This document shows, one piece after another, positions 34,379 through 43,090 of a stretch of 64,000 bases of DNA. Position 1 is the stretch's first letter. Every line of letters starts with the position of its first letter. A model generated the notes under the pieces. That model searched no databases and was not told the DNA's origin. It saw nothing but the letters and a program-made list of their open reading frames with translations. This stretch comes from Paramesorhizobium leguminum (GTDB taxonomy: Bacteria; Pseudomonadota; Alphaproteobacteria; Rhizobiales; Rhizobiaceae), in the NCBI RefSeq assembly GCF_003217235.1, contig NZ_QJTF01000011.1, forward strand, positions 1 through 64,000, in the 5' to 3' direction. A program made the position numbers and the translations under genes.

Positions 34379-36079
34379 TCAGGCTGCCTTGCGTTCAGCC
34401 GGAACATGCATTTCCTCATGCACCCATTGCTTGAGCACCGCCGCCACGCGCTCCTCGTCCATTTCGATCATCTGCTCCAGCCGGTAACGCGCCGGCGCGC
34501 GCATCCGCTGGCGCAAATCGCTCAGGCCTTCCTGCGCCTGGCGCCCATAGTCAGCCGGACCGGCAAGAGCCGCTTCGCCGCCTGGGTCGGTATTCGCCAA
34601 CTGTCCCGTCCCTGTGAAATCCGGAATGGCGATTTCACCCGCCTCGCGCTTGGCCTCCGCCGCCACCCGGGTCACCGCCATCTCACGCATCAAGGGCCGT
34701 GCACCGAACCAGATGATCAGCACCACCGCACCGATAAGCGCCGCGGCATTGATCAGGCTTCCCGTCTGCGCCAGCAGCATTTCCGACACCGGCTTGGATG
34801 CGGGCTGCAACGCTTCCCCGCCCGCATCCATGAAATTGAGGGCCGTCACGTTGATCACGTCGCCGCGCTCCGCGTTCAGGCCCGCCGCCGTCGAAACCAG
34901 ATCGCGAATCTTCGCCACCTGGTTCTCGACGAAATTTTCCGGCGGTGGCGTCGTTCCCGCCGAGGCGAGCAACCGTGCCTGATCGATGACCACGGCGATC
35001 GACAGCCGCTTGACCGCATAGCCGTCGCTTACCGTCGAGACGGTCTTGCTGTTCATCTCGTAATTGGTCAGTTCCTCGCGGCGCTCGTTCTTCTGCGTCG
35101 AGCTTTCACCGTTCTGGCTCGCGATTTCCTCCTGCGGGATGTTCTGCTCCACACCCGTGGCGTTGTCGCTTTTGGAGTTCTGCGAAGCGCCGTTTTCCCG
35201 CACCACGCGCACCGAGCGCTCCACCCGCGATTCGGGATCGAACACCGTTTCGTTGATCTGTTTGCGGTCGGTATCGAGCGCCACCTGCACGCTCGTCTGG
35301 AAATGGCCGATCCCCAGATAGGGCGCGAGCGCCTTGCGGATGTTGTCGTCAATCGAGGCTGACACCTGAGATTCCAGCGTCGCCGCCATCACCGCCGCGC
35401 CGTTGGCCTGCCCCTCGCTGGAAGCGAGAAGCCGCCCATTGGTGTCCATGACAGTCACGGAAGCTGCATCAAGGGAGGGAACGGCGGCGGATACGAGCTG
35501 GCGGATGGACTGCGCCGATTCTCCCGCGAAGCCGCCTTCGGTGCGGATGACCACGGAGGCCGAAGGCTTCTGGTCGCCGCGCCGGAAGCTGCCCTTCTCA
35601 GGCAACACGATATGGACGCGGGCGGCCTTGATCCCCCTGATCGCCTGGATAGTGCGGGCGATCTCGCCTTCGAGCGCACGTACGCGGGTGATCTCCTGCA
35701 TGAAGGAGGTGAGCCCCAGCGAGCCCATATTGTCGAAAAGCTCATAGCCGGCATTGTTGCTGGTCGGCAGGCCCTTTTCCGCCAGATGCATCCGCGCCTG
35801 CTCCGCCTTGCCGAAGGGAACGAGAATGGAGGTGCCGTCCGACTTCACGTCGAAGGAAATGCCCGCCTCGCCAAGCGCCATGCCCATGCGGTTCACGTCA
35901 TCGCGGCTGAGGCCCACATAGAGCGTGTCGTAAGCAGGTTTGCTGAAATAGAAGCTGGAAAACAGGATGGCGCCGAACAGCGCCGCGCCGACGAGGCCAA
36001 GCGCGATCAGCCGCCTCGCCCCAAGCTTGGCCAGCGCGCCTGAAAGCTGGTCGAGAAACTGCCGGAAATTCTTCTGCAT
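34379..36079 (-). CDS. fliF: Flagellar MS-ring protein FliF
   Basis: 566 aa. Two membrane helices (about residues 25-45 and 440-460) enclose the periplasmic ring-building domains, with YxxLYVGLSRDDVNRMG and IRGIKAARVHIVLPEKGSF visible. The C-terminal FliG-binding tail is present. The ATG at 36079 is preferred, as codons before it are outside the conserved start. It heads the operon to motB, motC, fliK and the transglycosylase. In Brucella, fliF is the known direct FtcR target; a motif copy lies 43 bp upstream. Confidence 0.95.
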   Translation of the reverse strand: MQKNFRQFLDQLSGALAKLGARRLIALGLVGAALFGAILFSSFYFSKPAYDTLYVGLSRDDVNRMGMALGEAGISFDVKSDGTSILVPFGKAEQARMHLAEKGLPTSNNAGYELFDNMGSLGLTSFMQEITRVRALEGEIARTIQAIRGIKAARVHIVLPEKGSFRRGDQKPSASVVIRTEGGFAGESAQSIRQLVSAAVPSLDAASVTVMDTNGRLLASSEGQANGAAVMAATLESQVSASIDDNIRKALAPYLGIGHFQTSVQVALDTDRKQINETVFDPESRVERSVRVVRENGASQNSKSDNATGVEQNIPQEEIASQNGESSTQKNERREELTNYEMNSKTVSTVSDGYAVKRLSIAVVIDQARLLASAGTTPPPENFVENQVAKIRDLVSTAAGLNAERGDVINVTALNFMDAGGEALQPASKPVSEMLLAQTGSLINAAALIGAVVLIIWFGARPLMREMAVTRVAAEAKREAGEIAIPDFTGTGQLANTDPGGEAALAGPADYGRQAQEGLSDLRQRMRAPARYRLEQMIEMDEERVAAVLKQWVHEEMHVPAERKAA

Positions 36080-36107
36080 CACCACCTGCCGCCACATTAC
36101 GAGGCGA

Positions 36108-36133
36108 CCATAGCGAGCGAAGCTTGCGCGAAG
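36108..36133 (-). promoter_or_regulatory. Candidate FtcR-type promoter of the fliF operon
   Basis: On the coding strand CTTCGCGCAAGC (36122-36133), 8 nt, CTATGG (36108-36113). A perfect match to the copy before motA. As FtcR of Brucella is known to act on the fliF promoter, this copy anchors the interpretation of the motif. Confidence 0.65.
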
Positions 36134-36182
36134 TTAGTTTCGGGGAGGTAGTGTTATTGCATCGCGCGGAGAAACAGATTAT

Positions 36183-36214
36183 ATATCCTAAAGTATCTAT
36201 ATCATCCAGGATAT
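36183..36214. promoter_or_regulatory. Candidate operator of the higBA module
   Basis: ATATCCT (36183-36189) and AGGATAT (36208-36214) form an inverted repeat with an 18-nt A/T-rich centre, just before the toxin start. This is the usual place for autoregulation by the HigA antitoxin. Confidence 0.5.
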
Positions 36215-36218
36215 GCGC

Positions 36219-36584
36219 ATGACTGAATGGAAGGTTGAGCTTCACGAACGGTTTAAGGACGAAGTTGTCAATCTTCCACGCACCGTGCGCGTGGAACTGG
36301 TTGCACATTTAGAGTTGCTTCGCACCCAAGGCTTTCAATTGGGGCGACCGGAAGTCGATACGCTGACAGGCTCCAGATATTCGAACATGAAGGAGTTGCG
36401 CATCAAAATATTGAAGGCGCAATGGCGTTTCGCTTTCGCCTTCGATCCGGAAAGGAAAGCCATCATTCTCTGCGGCGGGGCGAAAAGCGGGATAAGCCAG
36501 AAACTATTCTACAAGCGGCTCATTGATCTGGCTGACAAACGATACGACGAGCATTTGAGCAGATTGGAGAAGAAAAATGGATGA
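36219..36584 (+). CDS. HigB-like toxin, RelE superfamily (Gp49-like)
   Basis: 121 aa. VELHERFKDEVVNLP, ELVAHLELLRTQGFQLGRPE, then MKELRIKILKAQWRFAFAFD and a C-terminal basic helix match the phage Gp49/HigB group of ribosome-dependent mRNA interferases. The order toxin before antitoxin is the hallmark of higBA. The ATG at 36219 has AGGA 7 nt upstream; another ATG is at 36213. It lies between divergent fliF and convergent fliC. Confidence 0.85.
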   Translation: MTEWKVELHERFKDEVVNLPRTVRVELVAHLELLRTQGFQLGRPEVDTLTGSRYSNMKELRIKILKAQWRFAFAFDPERKAIILCGGAKSGISQKLFYKRLIDLADKRYDEHLSRLEKKNG

Positions 36585-36894
36585 TCTCGACAGACTGATA
36601 CAGTCGCTTCCCGAACATGAACAAGAGGCGATTGCCAAGCGCACCGCGGAGCTTATCGCCGCGCATAATCTGCGCGAACTGCGTGCGCTCGCGGGCCGGA
36701 CACAGGAAGATGTTTCCGCCGGGACCGGCTTCAAGCAAGCCAACGTTTCGAGGCTTGAGAAACGCGCAGATATGAAGCTTTCGACGCTCCGTGACTATGT
36801 CGAATCGCTGGGCGGCACTTTGAAAATCGTGGCGGAGATTGCTGGAAAGAAGGTCGACCTTTCCAGCATAGCGGAGCGGTCGCGACGGGGCTGA
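36577..36894 (+). CDS. HigA-like XRE-family antitoxin
   Basis: 105 aa. A Cro/CI helix-turn-helix lies at about residues 35-80 (LRALAGRTQEDVSAGTGFKQ, NVSRLEKRADMKLSTLRDYV). It overlaps the toxin gene by 8 nt. It would neutralise the toxin and repress the pair through the 36183-36214 operator. Confidence 0.88.
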   Translation: MDDLDRLIQSLPEHEQEAIAKRTAELIAAHNLRELRALAGRTQEDVSAGTGFKQANVSRLEKRADMKLSTLRDYVESLGGTLKIVAEIAGKKVDLSSIAERSRRG

Positions 36895-36921
36895 AAAACT
36901 GAGGTCCTCCCAACGCAGAAA

Positions 36922-36946
36922 GGGACCGTGCCCCCCGCACGGTCCC
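36922..36946 (-). terminator. Rho-independent terminator of fliC
   Basis: A perfect 10-bp stem GGGACCGTGC/GCACGGTCCC has a 5-nt loop. Read leftwards from fliC it is followed by TTTCT; read rightwards it has no T-run. So it mainly serves the flagellin transcript and sits in the convergent gap with higA. Confidence 0.75.
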
Positions 36947-37007
36947 CCGCCCCCGCCTTAGAGTTTGGCCCCCCAGCCTAACTCTTGAATCCGCCCGGCT
37001 AAAAGAA

Positions 37008-37991
37008 TTAGCCGCGGAACAGCGAGAGGAGCTGCTGGTTGCCGGAATTGGCGATCGAGAGCGCCTGAACGCCCAGCTGCTGCTGGACCTGCAGGGCCGA
37101 AAGACGGGCCGATTCCTTGTTCATGTCGGCATCGACGAGAGCGCCGACGCCCTTGTCGATCGAGTCCGAAAGCTTGGAAACGAAATCCTTCTGCAAATTG
37201 ATGCGCGACTTGGCAGCGCCAAGATCGCTTGCCGCACTAGTCATCTTCCCAAGGGCGGCTTCGACACCAGCGAGCATTGCGTCGAAACCCGCATCAGTAA
37301 GGCCAGCCGCTGAAACGTCGAGTGTGGCGATAGACGCCCTGACCTCAGCGACGGCGGGCGGTCCGGCCACAGCCGCCTGGACCACGAATTCCGTGTCAAG
37401 AATGCCTTTCTTGTTCGCCGCGGTTGCGTTTTTATCGAACAGGGCAATAGTGTCTCCGGTCGTGGAGTTATAGAGTTCGACATCGATCTTGCCGACCGAG
37501 ACCGTACCGTCAGCCTTGCGGTCGAAGGAGGAGACGATGGAAACACTTTTGCCGTTGGCCGCGTCGCCCGAGGCCGCCGTAGTATCGATGTTCAGCCAGT
37601 TATCGCCGCTGAAGGAAGCGAGCGACTTGGACCCCAGATCGCTCTGGAGCGCCTTGATCTCATCCTGGATCTTGCCGCGGTCACCGGCGCTCACGCCGCG
37701 GGCGGTAATGATCTTTGTCTTGATCTGGTCGACCGTATCCTTGGCCGCGTTCATCGCGGTGTAGGCCGTATCAACCTTGTTGGCGCCAAGGCCGAGCGAA
37801 TCCTGCACAGCCGAAAGCGCCTTGTTGTCGGACTTCATCGTGGTCGCGATGGACCAGTAAGCCGCGTTGTCCGAGGCGTCGCTAACACGCAGGCCGGTGG
37901 AGATGCGGTTCTGGGTGGATTCGAGCGACTTGTTGGTGGACGCAAGCGTCTGCAATGCGGTCATGGCCGCGGAGTTCGTCAGAAGACTCAT
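37008..37991 (-). CDS. fliC: Flagellin
   Basis: 327 aa. Standard D0/D1 ends: N-terminal MSLLTNSAAMTALQTLASTN, NRISTGLRVSDASDNAAYW; C-terminal KDFVSKLSDSIDKGVGALVD and LGVQALSIANSGNQQLL. The surface-exposed middle is short. The ATG at 37991 begins the conserved MSLLTNSAAM. It is a single-gene unit with its own terminator, and the only flagellin in this window. I see no copy of the FtcR-type element upstream, fitting a late gene. Confidence 0.96.
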   Translation of the reverse strand: MSLLTNSAAMTALQTLASTNKSLESTQNRISTGLRVSDASDNAAYWSIATTMKSDNKALSAVQDSLGLGANKVDTAYTAMNAAKDTVDQIKTKIITARGVSAGDRGKIQDEIKALQSDLGSKSLASFSGDNWLNIDTTAASGDAANGKSVSIVSSFDRKADGTVSVGKIDVELYNSTTGDTIALFDKNATAANKKGILDTEFVVQAAVAGPPAVAEVRASIATLDVSAAGLTDAGFDAMLAGVEAALGKMTSAASDLGAAKSRINLQKDFVSKLSDSIDKGVGALVDADMNKESARLSALQVQQQLGVQALSIANSGNQQLLSLFRG

Positions 37992-38214
37992 TGGGTATTG
38001 CCCCTGTTCAAGGCATGCCGCCAAAAAAGCTTTAAGGCTTTTCAGACAAGATCATGCATCTATGAAATGATTTTTATGGGACAGGCCGGACTGAAACCGG
38101 CATGGCGGGGCGGCATCATGCCTATTTGCCGAACGATCATGGCAAATCCGTCATGCCGTGATCATTACACGGCAATCGTTACCATTGCATTAACAAAATG
38201 GAATATTCGATCAA

Positions 38215-39009
38215 TTATGAAAAAGAGCGAACCAGGCTGCCCACCAGAATATTCCAGCCGTCGATCAGCACGAAGAACAGGATCTTGAACGGCAACGACA
38301 GAACCGTCGGCGGCAGCATCATCATGCCCATCGACATCGTGAGCGTGGCGACGACCAGATCGATGACGAGGAACGGCAGCACGATCAGGAAGCCGATCTC
38401 GAAGCCGCGCCTGAGTTCTGAAATCATGAAGGCCGGAATGAGGATGCGCAAATCCACCACCCCATTCTCTTCCGTCTTGAAGGAAGAATCGGCCAGATCC
38501 TCGAACAGCCGCAAATCCTTGTCGCGCACATGGCGCAGCATGAACTCCCGGAACGGTGATGCTATTTCGCGCAGCGCCACATCCTGCGCAATCTCGTTGC
38601 GCATCAAGGGCTGCACCCCGTTCTGCCACGCCCGGTCGAAGGCGGGCGCCATGACGTAGAACGTCATGAACAGCGCCAGGCTGACCATCACCAGATTGGC
38701 CGGCGCGGTCTGCAGTCCCAGCCCCGAGCGCAGCATGGAGAACGCAATGGCGAAGCGCGTGAAGCTCGTCACCATGATGAGCAGGCCCGGCGCGATGGAG
38801 AGCACCGTGAGCAACCCCAGCATCTGCACGATCTGCCCGCTCGCCGCGCCACTGCCGGGGGGGAGCAGGTTTTGCAGCGAGGGGGCGGCTTGGGTTTGGG
38901 CGGCTGCACCGAAAGCGCCCATTAAGAGGAAGCCGGCGAGGAGGCCAAGAGCGGCACCCGTTTTGGCGAAACCGCGCGTCTTCTCACCCCCCTCTGTCCT
39001 GCCGGACAT
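38215..39009 (-). CDS. fliP: Flagellar export apparatus protein FliP
   Basis: 264 aa. A cleavable signal-like segment (residues about 15-38) is followed by four membrane segments and the signature PFLVIDLVVATLTMSMGMMM. The only reasonable start, ATG 39009, lies in the arm of a family B repeat, with GGAGGAGGGGGAG directly before it at the junction to the nested family A repeat. Thus the first codons (MSGRTEGG) are repeat-encoded. It ends the flgB operon. Confidence 0.93.
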   Translation of the reverse strand: MSGRTEGGEKTRGFAKTGAALGLLAGFLLMGAFGAAAQTQAAPSLQNLLPPGSGAASGQIVQMLGLLTVLSIAPGLLIMVTSFTRFAIAFSMLRSGLGLQTAPANLVMVSLALFMTFYVMAPAFDRAWQNGVQPLMRNEIAQDVALREIASPFREFMLRHVRDKDLRLFEDLADSSFKTEENGVVDLRILIPAFMISELRRGFEIGFLIVLPFLVIDLVVATLTMSMGMMMLPPTVLSLPFKILFFVLIDGWNILVGSLVRSFS

Positions 39010-39261
39010 CTCCCCCTCCTCCGTCGTCATCCTCGGGCTTGACCCGAGGATCCACGGCAAGGGAGCACTACCCTTCCCGCTCCACCGTCGCGTTTCAGCA
39101 AGGGGGCGCCTCGCGATATTTCGGTTGCTGTTCGGATAATCCCGTGGCGGCTGATAGCAGCACTTTTGCCCCTTTGCCGTGGATCCTCGGGTCAAGCCCG
39201 AGGATGACGACGGAGTACAGGGGAGATGCCCGTCCTTCGACAAAGGAGGGCAGAGGGGGGT
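38985..39261. repeat. Composite repeat: family A nested inside family B (copy 8)
   Basis: Left family B arm CACCCCCCTCTGTCCTGCCG with ATCTCCCCCTC (38985-39019), then a complete 187-bp family A element (39025-39211), then a degenerate right family B arm ending GCAGAGGGGGGT (39261). It separates fliL from fliP and contains the fliP start. Confidence 0.82.
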
Positions 39262-39293
39262 AACGACGCCCCACCAGCGTTCCCATTCCATCA

Positions 39294-39782
39294 TCACTCC
39301 ACCACCAGCGAGGTGATGAACACCCGCTCCACCTTGCCATCGGAGCGCATTTTGGCCCGCTCTTCCAGGTCCGTCCGCAAATAGGCAAGCCCCGTCGCGC
39401 CCTGCATTTGCAGCAAGCTGGCGCTACGCAGGAACGCCATGAAATCGTCGGAAATTTTCATCGCCATATCGGGCGAGATTTCCTCGCCGGTCTTGGCAAC
39501 GAGCGCCGATTCCAGACGCACCCATGTCTTGGCGGGCATGGCGAGATTGGTGACGATCGGCTTCAGCGCCACCACATTGCCAAGCGGCTGTAGTTCCGGG
39601 GTTTTGGGCGTGGCCTTATCGGCGGCAGGCTTCGCGCCAACCGGTTCCATGCCGCCGATCTGGCCGCCCAGAAACCAGCCGCCGCCGCCGGCGATGAGCG
39701 TCAATATCGCCACCGCCACGATCGTGCCTATCAGCGACCCGCCAGCCCCTTTGGTTTCGGATGATTTCGAAGCGTCGCTCAT
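39294..39782 (-). CDS. fliL: Flagellar basal body-associated protein FliL
   Basis: 162 aa. One membrane helix (about residues 17-38, GTIVAVAILTLIAGGGGWFLG), a Pro/Lys linker, and a periplasmic domain ending in the conserved RVFITSLVVE (FliL family end ...F..fivQ/VE). It supports stator function. The start at 39782 is chosen because it begins the protein before the helix; upstream codons lie in flgH. It lies 10 bp after flgH. Confidence 0.9.
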   Translation of the reverse strand: MSDASKSSETKGAGGSLIGTIVAVAILTLIAGGGGWFLGGQIGGMEPVGAKPAADKATPKTPELQPLGNVVALKPIVTNLAMPAKTWVRLESALVAKTGEEISPDMAMKISDDFMAFLRSASLLQMQGATGLAYLRTDLEERAKMRSDGKVERVFITSLVVE

Positions 39783-39792
39783 GCCTGTCCGC

Positions 39793-40503
39793 TCAAAATG
39801 GTGAAACCTGATCGAGGATCTGCTGACCATAGGGCGGCTGTTGCACTTCGCTGATGCGCCCGCGCCCGCCATAGGAAATCCGCGCCTCGGCGATCTTGTC
39901 GTAGGAGATGGTGTTGTAGCCGGAAATGTCCCGCGGCCTCACCACGCCCGCGACATTCAAGACGCGTAGCTCATTGTTGACACGCACTTCCTGCGACCCG
40001 CTGATGACGAGATTGCCGTTGGGCAGTATCTCGGTGACGATTGCCGCGATGGAGAGCTTGATTTCCTCCTTGCGCTCCACCACGCCCTTCCCCTCCGAGC
40101 GGCTGTCGGAGTTCGTATTGAGCGAACCTGCGAAATCGCCCGCCGAACCGCCGCTCGTCGCAAACTCGGCGCCAAGCCCGTAGAGCGAGGACGAGACGCG
40201 CTGCCGGTTGCTCTTGTTGTCGAGATTGGCCTTGTCGTTGATCGAGATGTTGACCGTCAGCACATCGCCCGGACTGGCCGCGCGCGGGTCGCGGAAATAG
40301 TTCGTCGAGCGCTTGTTCCACAGCGAATATTGCTGGCTTGCCGGCTTCGAGGGATAGCCCGCCGCACCGCCCATGCCATAAGACGAACCGATATCGGTCC
40401 GCACCGGTGTGAGATCAGGCGCGCGATTGACGTATTGAAGAGAATTGGCGCAACCGGAAAGGCTAACCGCCCCCGCCATCATGAAGAATGCTATTTTTTT
40501 CAT
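39793..40503 (-). CDS. flgH: Flagellar L-ring lipoprotein FlgH
   Basis: 236 aa. A lipoprotein signal with lipobox LSGC (Cys18), then the L-ring signature SLWNKRSTNYFRDPRAASPGD, DVLTVNISINDKANLDNKS, and NGNLVISGSQEVRVNNE, VVRPRDISGYNTISYDKIAE. It forms the outer membrane ring. It overlaps motE by 4 nt. Confidence 0.95.
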   Translation of the reverse strand: MKKIAFFMMAGAVSLSGCANSLQYVNRAPDLTPVRTDIGSSYGMGGAAGYPSKPASQQYSLWNKRSTNYFRDPRAASPGDVLTVNISINDKANLDNKSNRQRVSSSLYGLGAEFATSGGSAGDFAGSLNTNSDSRSEGKGVVERKEEIKLSIAAIVTEILPNGNLVISGSQEVRVNNELRVLNVAGVVRPRDISGYNTISYDKIAEARISYGGRGRISEVQQPPYGQQILDQVSPF

Positions 40504-41030
40504 TGAACCTGGCCTGCCGTTTCAGCCTTCGCCTTGCTTTTCCGTTGGCCCGCCGCGCCCACGATGACGCGCGCCAGTTGCGCGGATTTCTCCGCCGGCA
40601 TTTCGTTGAGGATGACGCTCGATGTGCGCGGGCTGAGCTTGAGGAGAAGAGCGGCAGCCGCCTCGTCGCCGATCATCGTCAATTGCGCGGCGGCGGCATC
40701 CGGCTTCATCTTGGAGATGATCTCGACGAGCGAATCCTGCGCCTTGGCGATGAACTCATTGCGCCGTTGCAGCCAGACCTCATACTCTTTCCGCTTCTCC
40801 TCCAGCGCCTTGACGCGCTCGTCCACCTCGGCGCGCAAATCGGCAAGTTCCTTGGCCTGGATCGCATAGCGGGCATCCGCGGCGTTGTCCGTGATATTGC
40901 TGCAATATTTCTGGATTTCGCCAGCAGGCATTTGCGGGATTCCGCCGGTTTCCTGGGCTTGGGATGCCGCCGGGATGAGCATGAGGCAAGCCGTAACCGC
41001 GAGTACGGTTTTGACGAAATCGCCAGACAC
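40500..41030 (-). CDS. motE: MotE-family flagellar protein (MotC chaperone type)
   Basis: 176 aa. A signal peptide (VKTVLAVTACLMLIPAASQA) is followed by a coiled coil (ELADLRAEVDERVKALEEKR) and a C-terminal MgtE-N-like domain (ISKMKPDAAAAQLTMIGDEA, LKLSPRTSSVILNEMPAEKS), the MotE pattern. In rhizobia MotE is a periplasmic chaperone for MotC. The start is GTG at 41030, the very end of family B copy 5; no other start precedes the signal peptide outside the repeat. Confidence 0.85.
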   Translation of the reverse strand: MSGDFVKTVLAVTACLMLIPAASQAQETGGIPQMPAGEIQKYCSNITDNAADARYAIQAKELADLRAEVDERVKALEEKRKEYEVWLQRRNEFIAKAQDSLVEIISKMKPDAAAAQLTMIGDEAAAALLLKLSPRTSSVILNEMPAEKSAQLARVIVGAAGQRKSKAKAETAGQVQ

Positions 41031-41186
41031 CCCCCTCTGCCCTGCCGGGCATCTCCCCCTCAAGGGGGGAGATTGGCTGGCATCGGAGACGGCGCTTTTT
41101 CTGCAACGTTGGCGATTGGCGAAAGCGGAAATGAGAGTGTAATCTCCCCCCTTGAGGGGGAGATGTCCGGCAGGACAGAGGGGGGT
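41028..41186. repeat. Palindromic repeat, family B, copy 5
   Basis: Near-perfect arms between the flgI stop (41222) and motE. Its left terminal CAC (41028-41030) is the GTG start of motE on the minus strand, and the adjoining AGAGGGGG arm is the ribosome binding sequence. Confidence 0.88.
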
Positions 41187-41221
41187 ACTGCCCCACCAAC
41201 GTCTGAGTTTAAGCAACCCCA

Positions 41222-42442
41222 TCACTGCACCACCAATTCCGCATGCAATGCGCCTGAAGTCTTGATCGCCTGCAGGATCGCGATGATGCCCGTCGGCTTC
41301 ATGCCGATCTGGTTCAACCCCTTGACCAGATTTTCCAGATTGGTGCCGGAGAGCACGCCGATCTTCGATTGCTGCTCGCTGGCCTCGATATTCGTCGTCG
41401 GCTCCGCCGCTGTCACGCCATCTGAAAACGGCTCGGGCTGCACGACCACCGGGCTCTCGGTGACGCGCACGGTGAGACTGCCATGGCTGATGGCGACCTT
41501 CGATATCCGCACCTTCTCGCCGATGACCACGGTGCCGGTGCGCTCATCCACCACCACGCGGGCGATCTCGTCCGTCGCCACGGGCAGGCCTTCGATCTCT
41601 GCGAGAAACCGCGCCGCCGTCACATTCTTCGGCTTGCGCAAGCGGATCGCCTTCGCATCGCGCTCCTTCGCCACCGGCTGACCATAGCGGCGCTTGGCGA
41701 AGATGTTGATCGTGTCCGTTACCCGGATAGCCGTGGTGAAATCTGGATCGCGCAGCTCGACCACCATTTCGCCATCCTTGCCGAAATTGCCCTTCACCTC
41801 GCGCTCCACCAGCGCGCCATTCGTAATGCGTCCGCTGGTCGGCACGCCTTGCGTCAAAGTCTCCGCCTCGCCCTCCGCCGAAAAACCGGAGACGATCATG
41901 TTGCCCTGCGCCACCGCGTAAATCTCGCCATCCGCGCCGGCGAGCGGCGTCATCACCAGCGTCCCGCCCTGCAGCGACGAGGCATCGCCAAGCGAGGAAA
42001 CCGTCACGTCGATGCGCGACCCAGCGCCAGCGAAGGCAGGCAGATTGGCCGTCACGATGACAGCCGCCGTGTTCTTGGAGCGCGTCGCGCCGCTGGGCGC
42101 GCTGATGCCGAGATTATCCAGCATGGCGCGCATCGACTGCTCGGTGAATGGCGAATTGCGCAAAGAGTCGCCCGTGCCCTTCAGCCCCATGACGAGACCG
42201 TAACCGACAAGCTGGTTCTCGCGCACGCCCTGGATGGTGGCGATGTCTTTCAGCCGTGCCACGACGCCGCCCTTGCCGAGATCGGAATAGGCCATCTTCG
42301 ACGGGTTGCCGCCCGCGCCCAGCCAGTCGGCATCGGCTTCGGCTGCGGAGGAGAAATCCTTGTTGTTGCGCGCGGACTGGTCCGCCATCGAAGGCGACAC
42401 ACCCATCATCAGCGCGGCAAGGACGGAAACGGTCCGCTTCAC
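41222..42442 (-). CDS. flgI: Flagellar P-ring protein FlgI
   Basis: 406 aa. A signal peptide (residues 1-20) is followed by the family core RLKDIATIQGVRENQLVGYG, LVMGLKGTGDSLRNSPFT, and the C-terminal GLNQIGMKPTGIIAILQAIK. It forms the periplasmic ring and overlaps flgA by 4 nt. Confidence 0.96.
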   Translation of the reverse strand: MKRTVSVLAALMMGVSPSMADQSARNNKDFSSAAEADADWLGAGGNPSKMAYSDLGKGGVVARLKDIATIQGVRENQLVGYGLVMGLKGTGDSLRNSPFTEQSMRAMLDNLGISAPSGATRSKNTAAVIVTANLPAFAGAGSRIDVTVSSLGDASSLQGGTLVMTPLAGADGEIYAVAQGNMIVSGFSAEGEAETLTQGVPTSGRITNGALVEREVKGNFGKDGEMVVELRDPDFTTAIRVTDTINIFAKRRYGQPVAKERDAKAIRLRKPKNVTAARFLAEIEGLPVATDEIARVVVDERTGTVVIGEKVRISKVAISHGSLTVRVTESPVVVQPEPFSDGVTAAEPTTNIEASEQQSKIGVLSGTNLENLVKGLNQIGMKPTGIIAILQAIKTSGALHAELVVQ

Positions 42443-42903
42443 TGCATCCCCACCTGTATGCTACCGTCGGAAAGCACGGTTCCGGAAACGACGAGGCCGC
42501 TATCGATATTGCGCGCCTTGATGAAATCCCCAGCCGAACCCGGCTCCAGCGGCGTCCCCATCGCGGTGATGGTGAGCCCGCCCGCGGCATAGACCAGAGG
42601 CGCCGGCACGCCGCGCTTGACGAGCGATGGTTCTGTGACCGCATTGATCAGAATCGGCTTCCCCGGCAACAGCGTGCGCCGCGCAACCTTTCCCGCCACC
42701 TGATCCGGCGTCCGCGCATATTGCCCGGCGGCCTCCGCCCGGATGGTGAACGGCTTTTCCAGAAGCGCGGTATCGCCAACGGTCTGGCCGGGATAGATGA
42801 TGGCGGATGGGACGACGAAGGAGATACGGTCGGCATGGGCGGCGGGGATTAGGCTGAGCAGGGTGATGGTGGCGATGGCGAGCGTGGCGATACCTGGAAA
42901 CAC
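42439..42903 (-). CDS. flgA: P-ring assembly chaperone FlgA
   Basis: 154 aa. A signal peptide (TLAIATITLLSLIPAAHA) precedes a SAF-type domain (GKVARRTLLPGKPILINAVT, VKRGVPAPLVYAAGGLTITA, then the ARNIDSGLVVSGTV motif). The start is GTG at 42903, exactly the terminus of family B copy 6, as in motE. FlgA keeps FlgI soluble in the periplasm and is correctly placed before flgI. Confidence 0.92.
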   Translation of the reverse strand: MFPGIATLAIATITLLSLIPAAHADRISFVVPSAIIYPGQTVGDTALLEKPFTIRAEAAGQYARTPDQVAGKVARRTLLPGKPILINAVTEPSLVKRGVPAPLVYAAGGLTITAMGTPLEPGSAGDFIKARNIDSGLVVSGTVLSDGSIQVGMQ

Positions 42904-43059
42904 CCCCCTCTGCCTTGCCAGGCATCTCCCCCTCAAGGGGGGAGATTGGCTGGCATCGCCCTCACCCCCACTCTGCAGACGTTCGCGATTGGCAGCCTCG
43001 CTGACGACAGCGTAATCTCCCCCCTTGAGGGGGAGATGCCCGGCAGGGCAGAGGGGGGT
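42901..43059. repeat. Palindromic repeat, family B, copy 6
   Basis: Between the flgG stop (43091) and flgA. Arms CACCCCCCTCTGCCTTGCCA / CGGCAGGGCAGAGGGGGGT plus the inner pair. The terminal CAC (42901-42903) is the flgA GTG start codon on the minus strand. Confidence 0.88.
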
Positions 43060-43090
43060 ATCGCCGCGGAAGCGCTCAAACATCATCAAT

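Noticed and set aside
34379-36079. Possible non-flagellar type III secretion locus
   Set aside because: Rod, hook, ring, flagellin and stator genes are all present and in order, so the export genes are flagellar.
36922-36946. Terminator for higA
   Set aside because: Read in the higA direction the stem is followed by C-rich sequence without T-run; it fits fliC transcription only.
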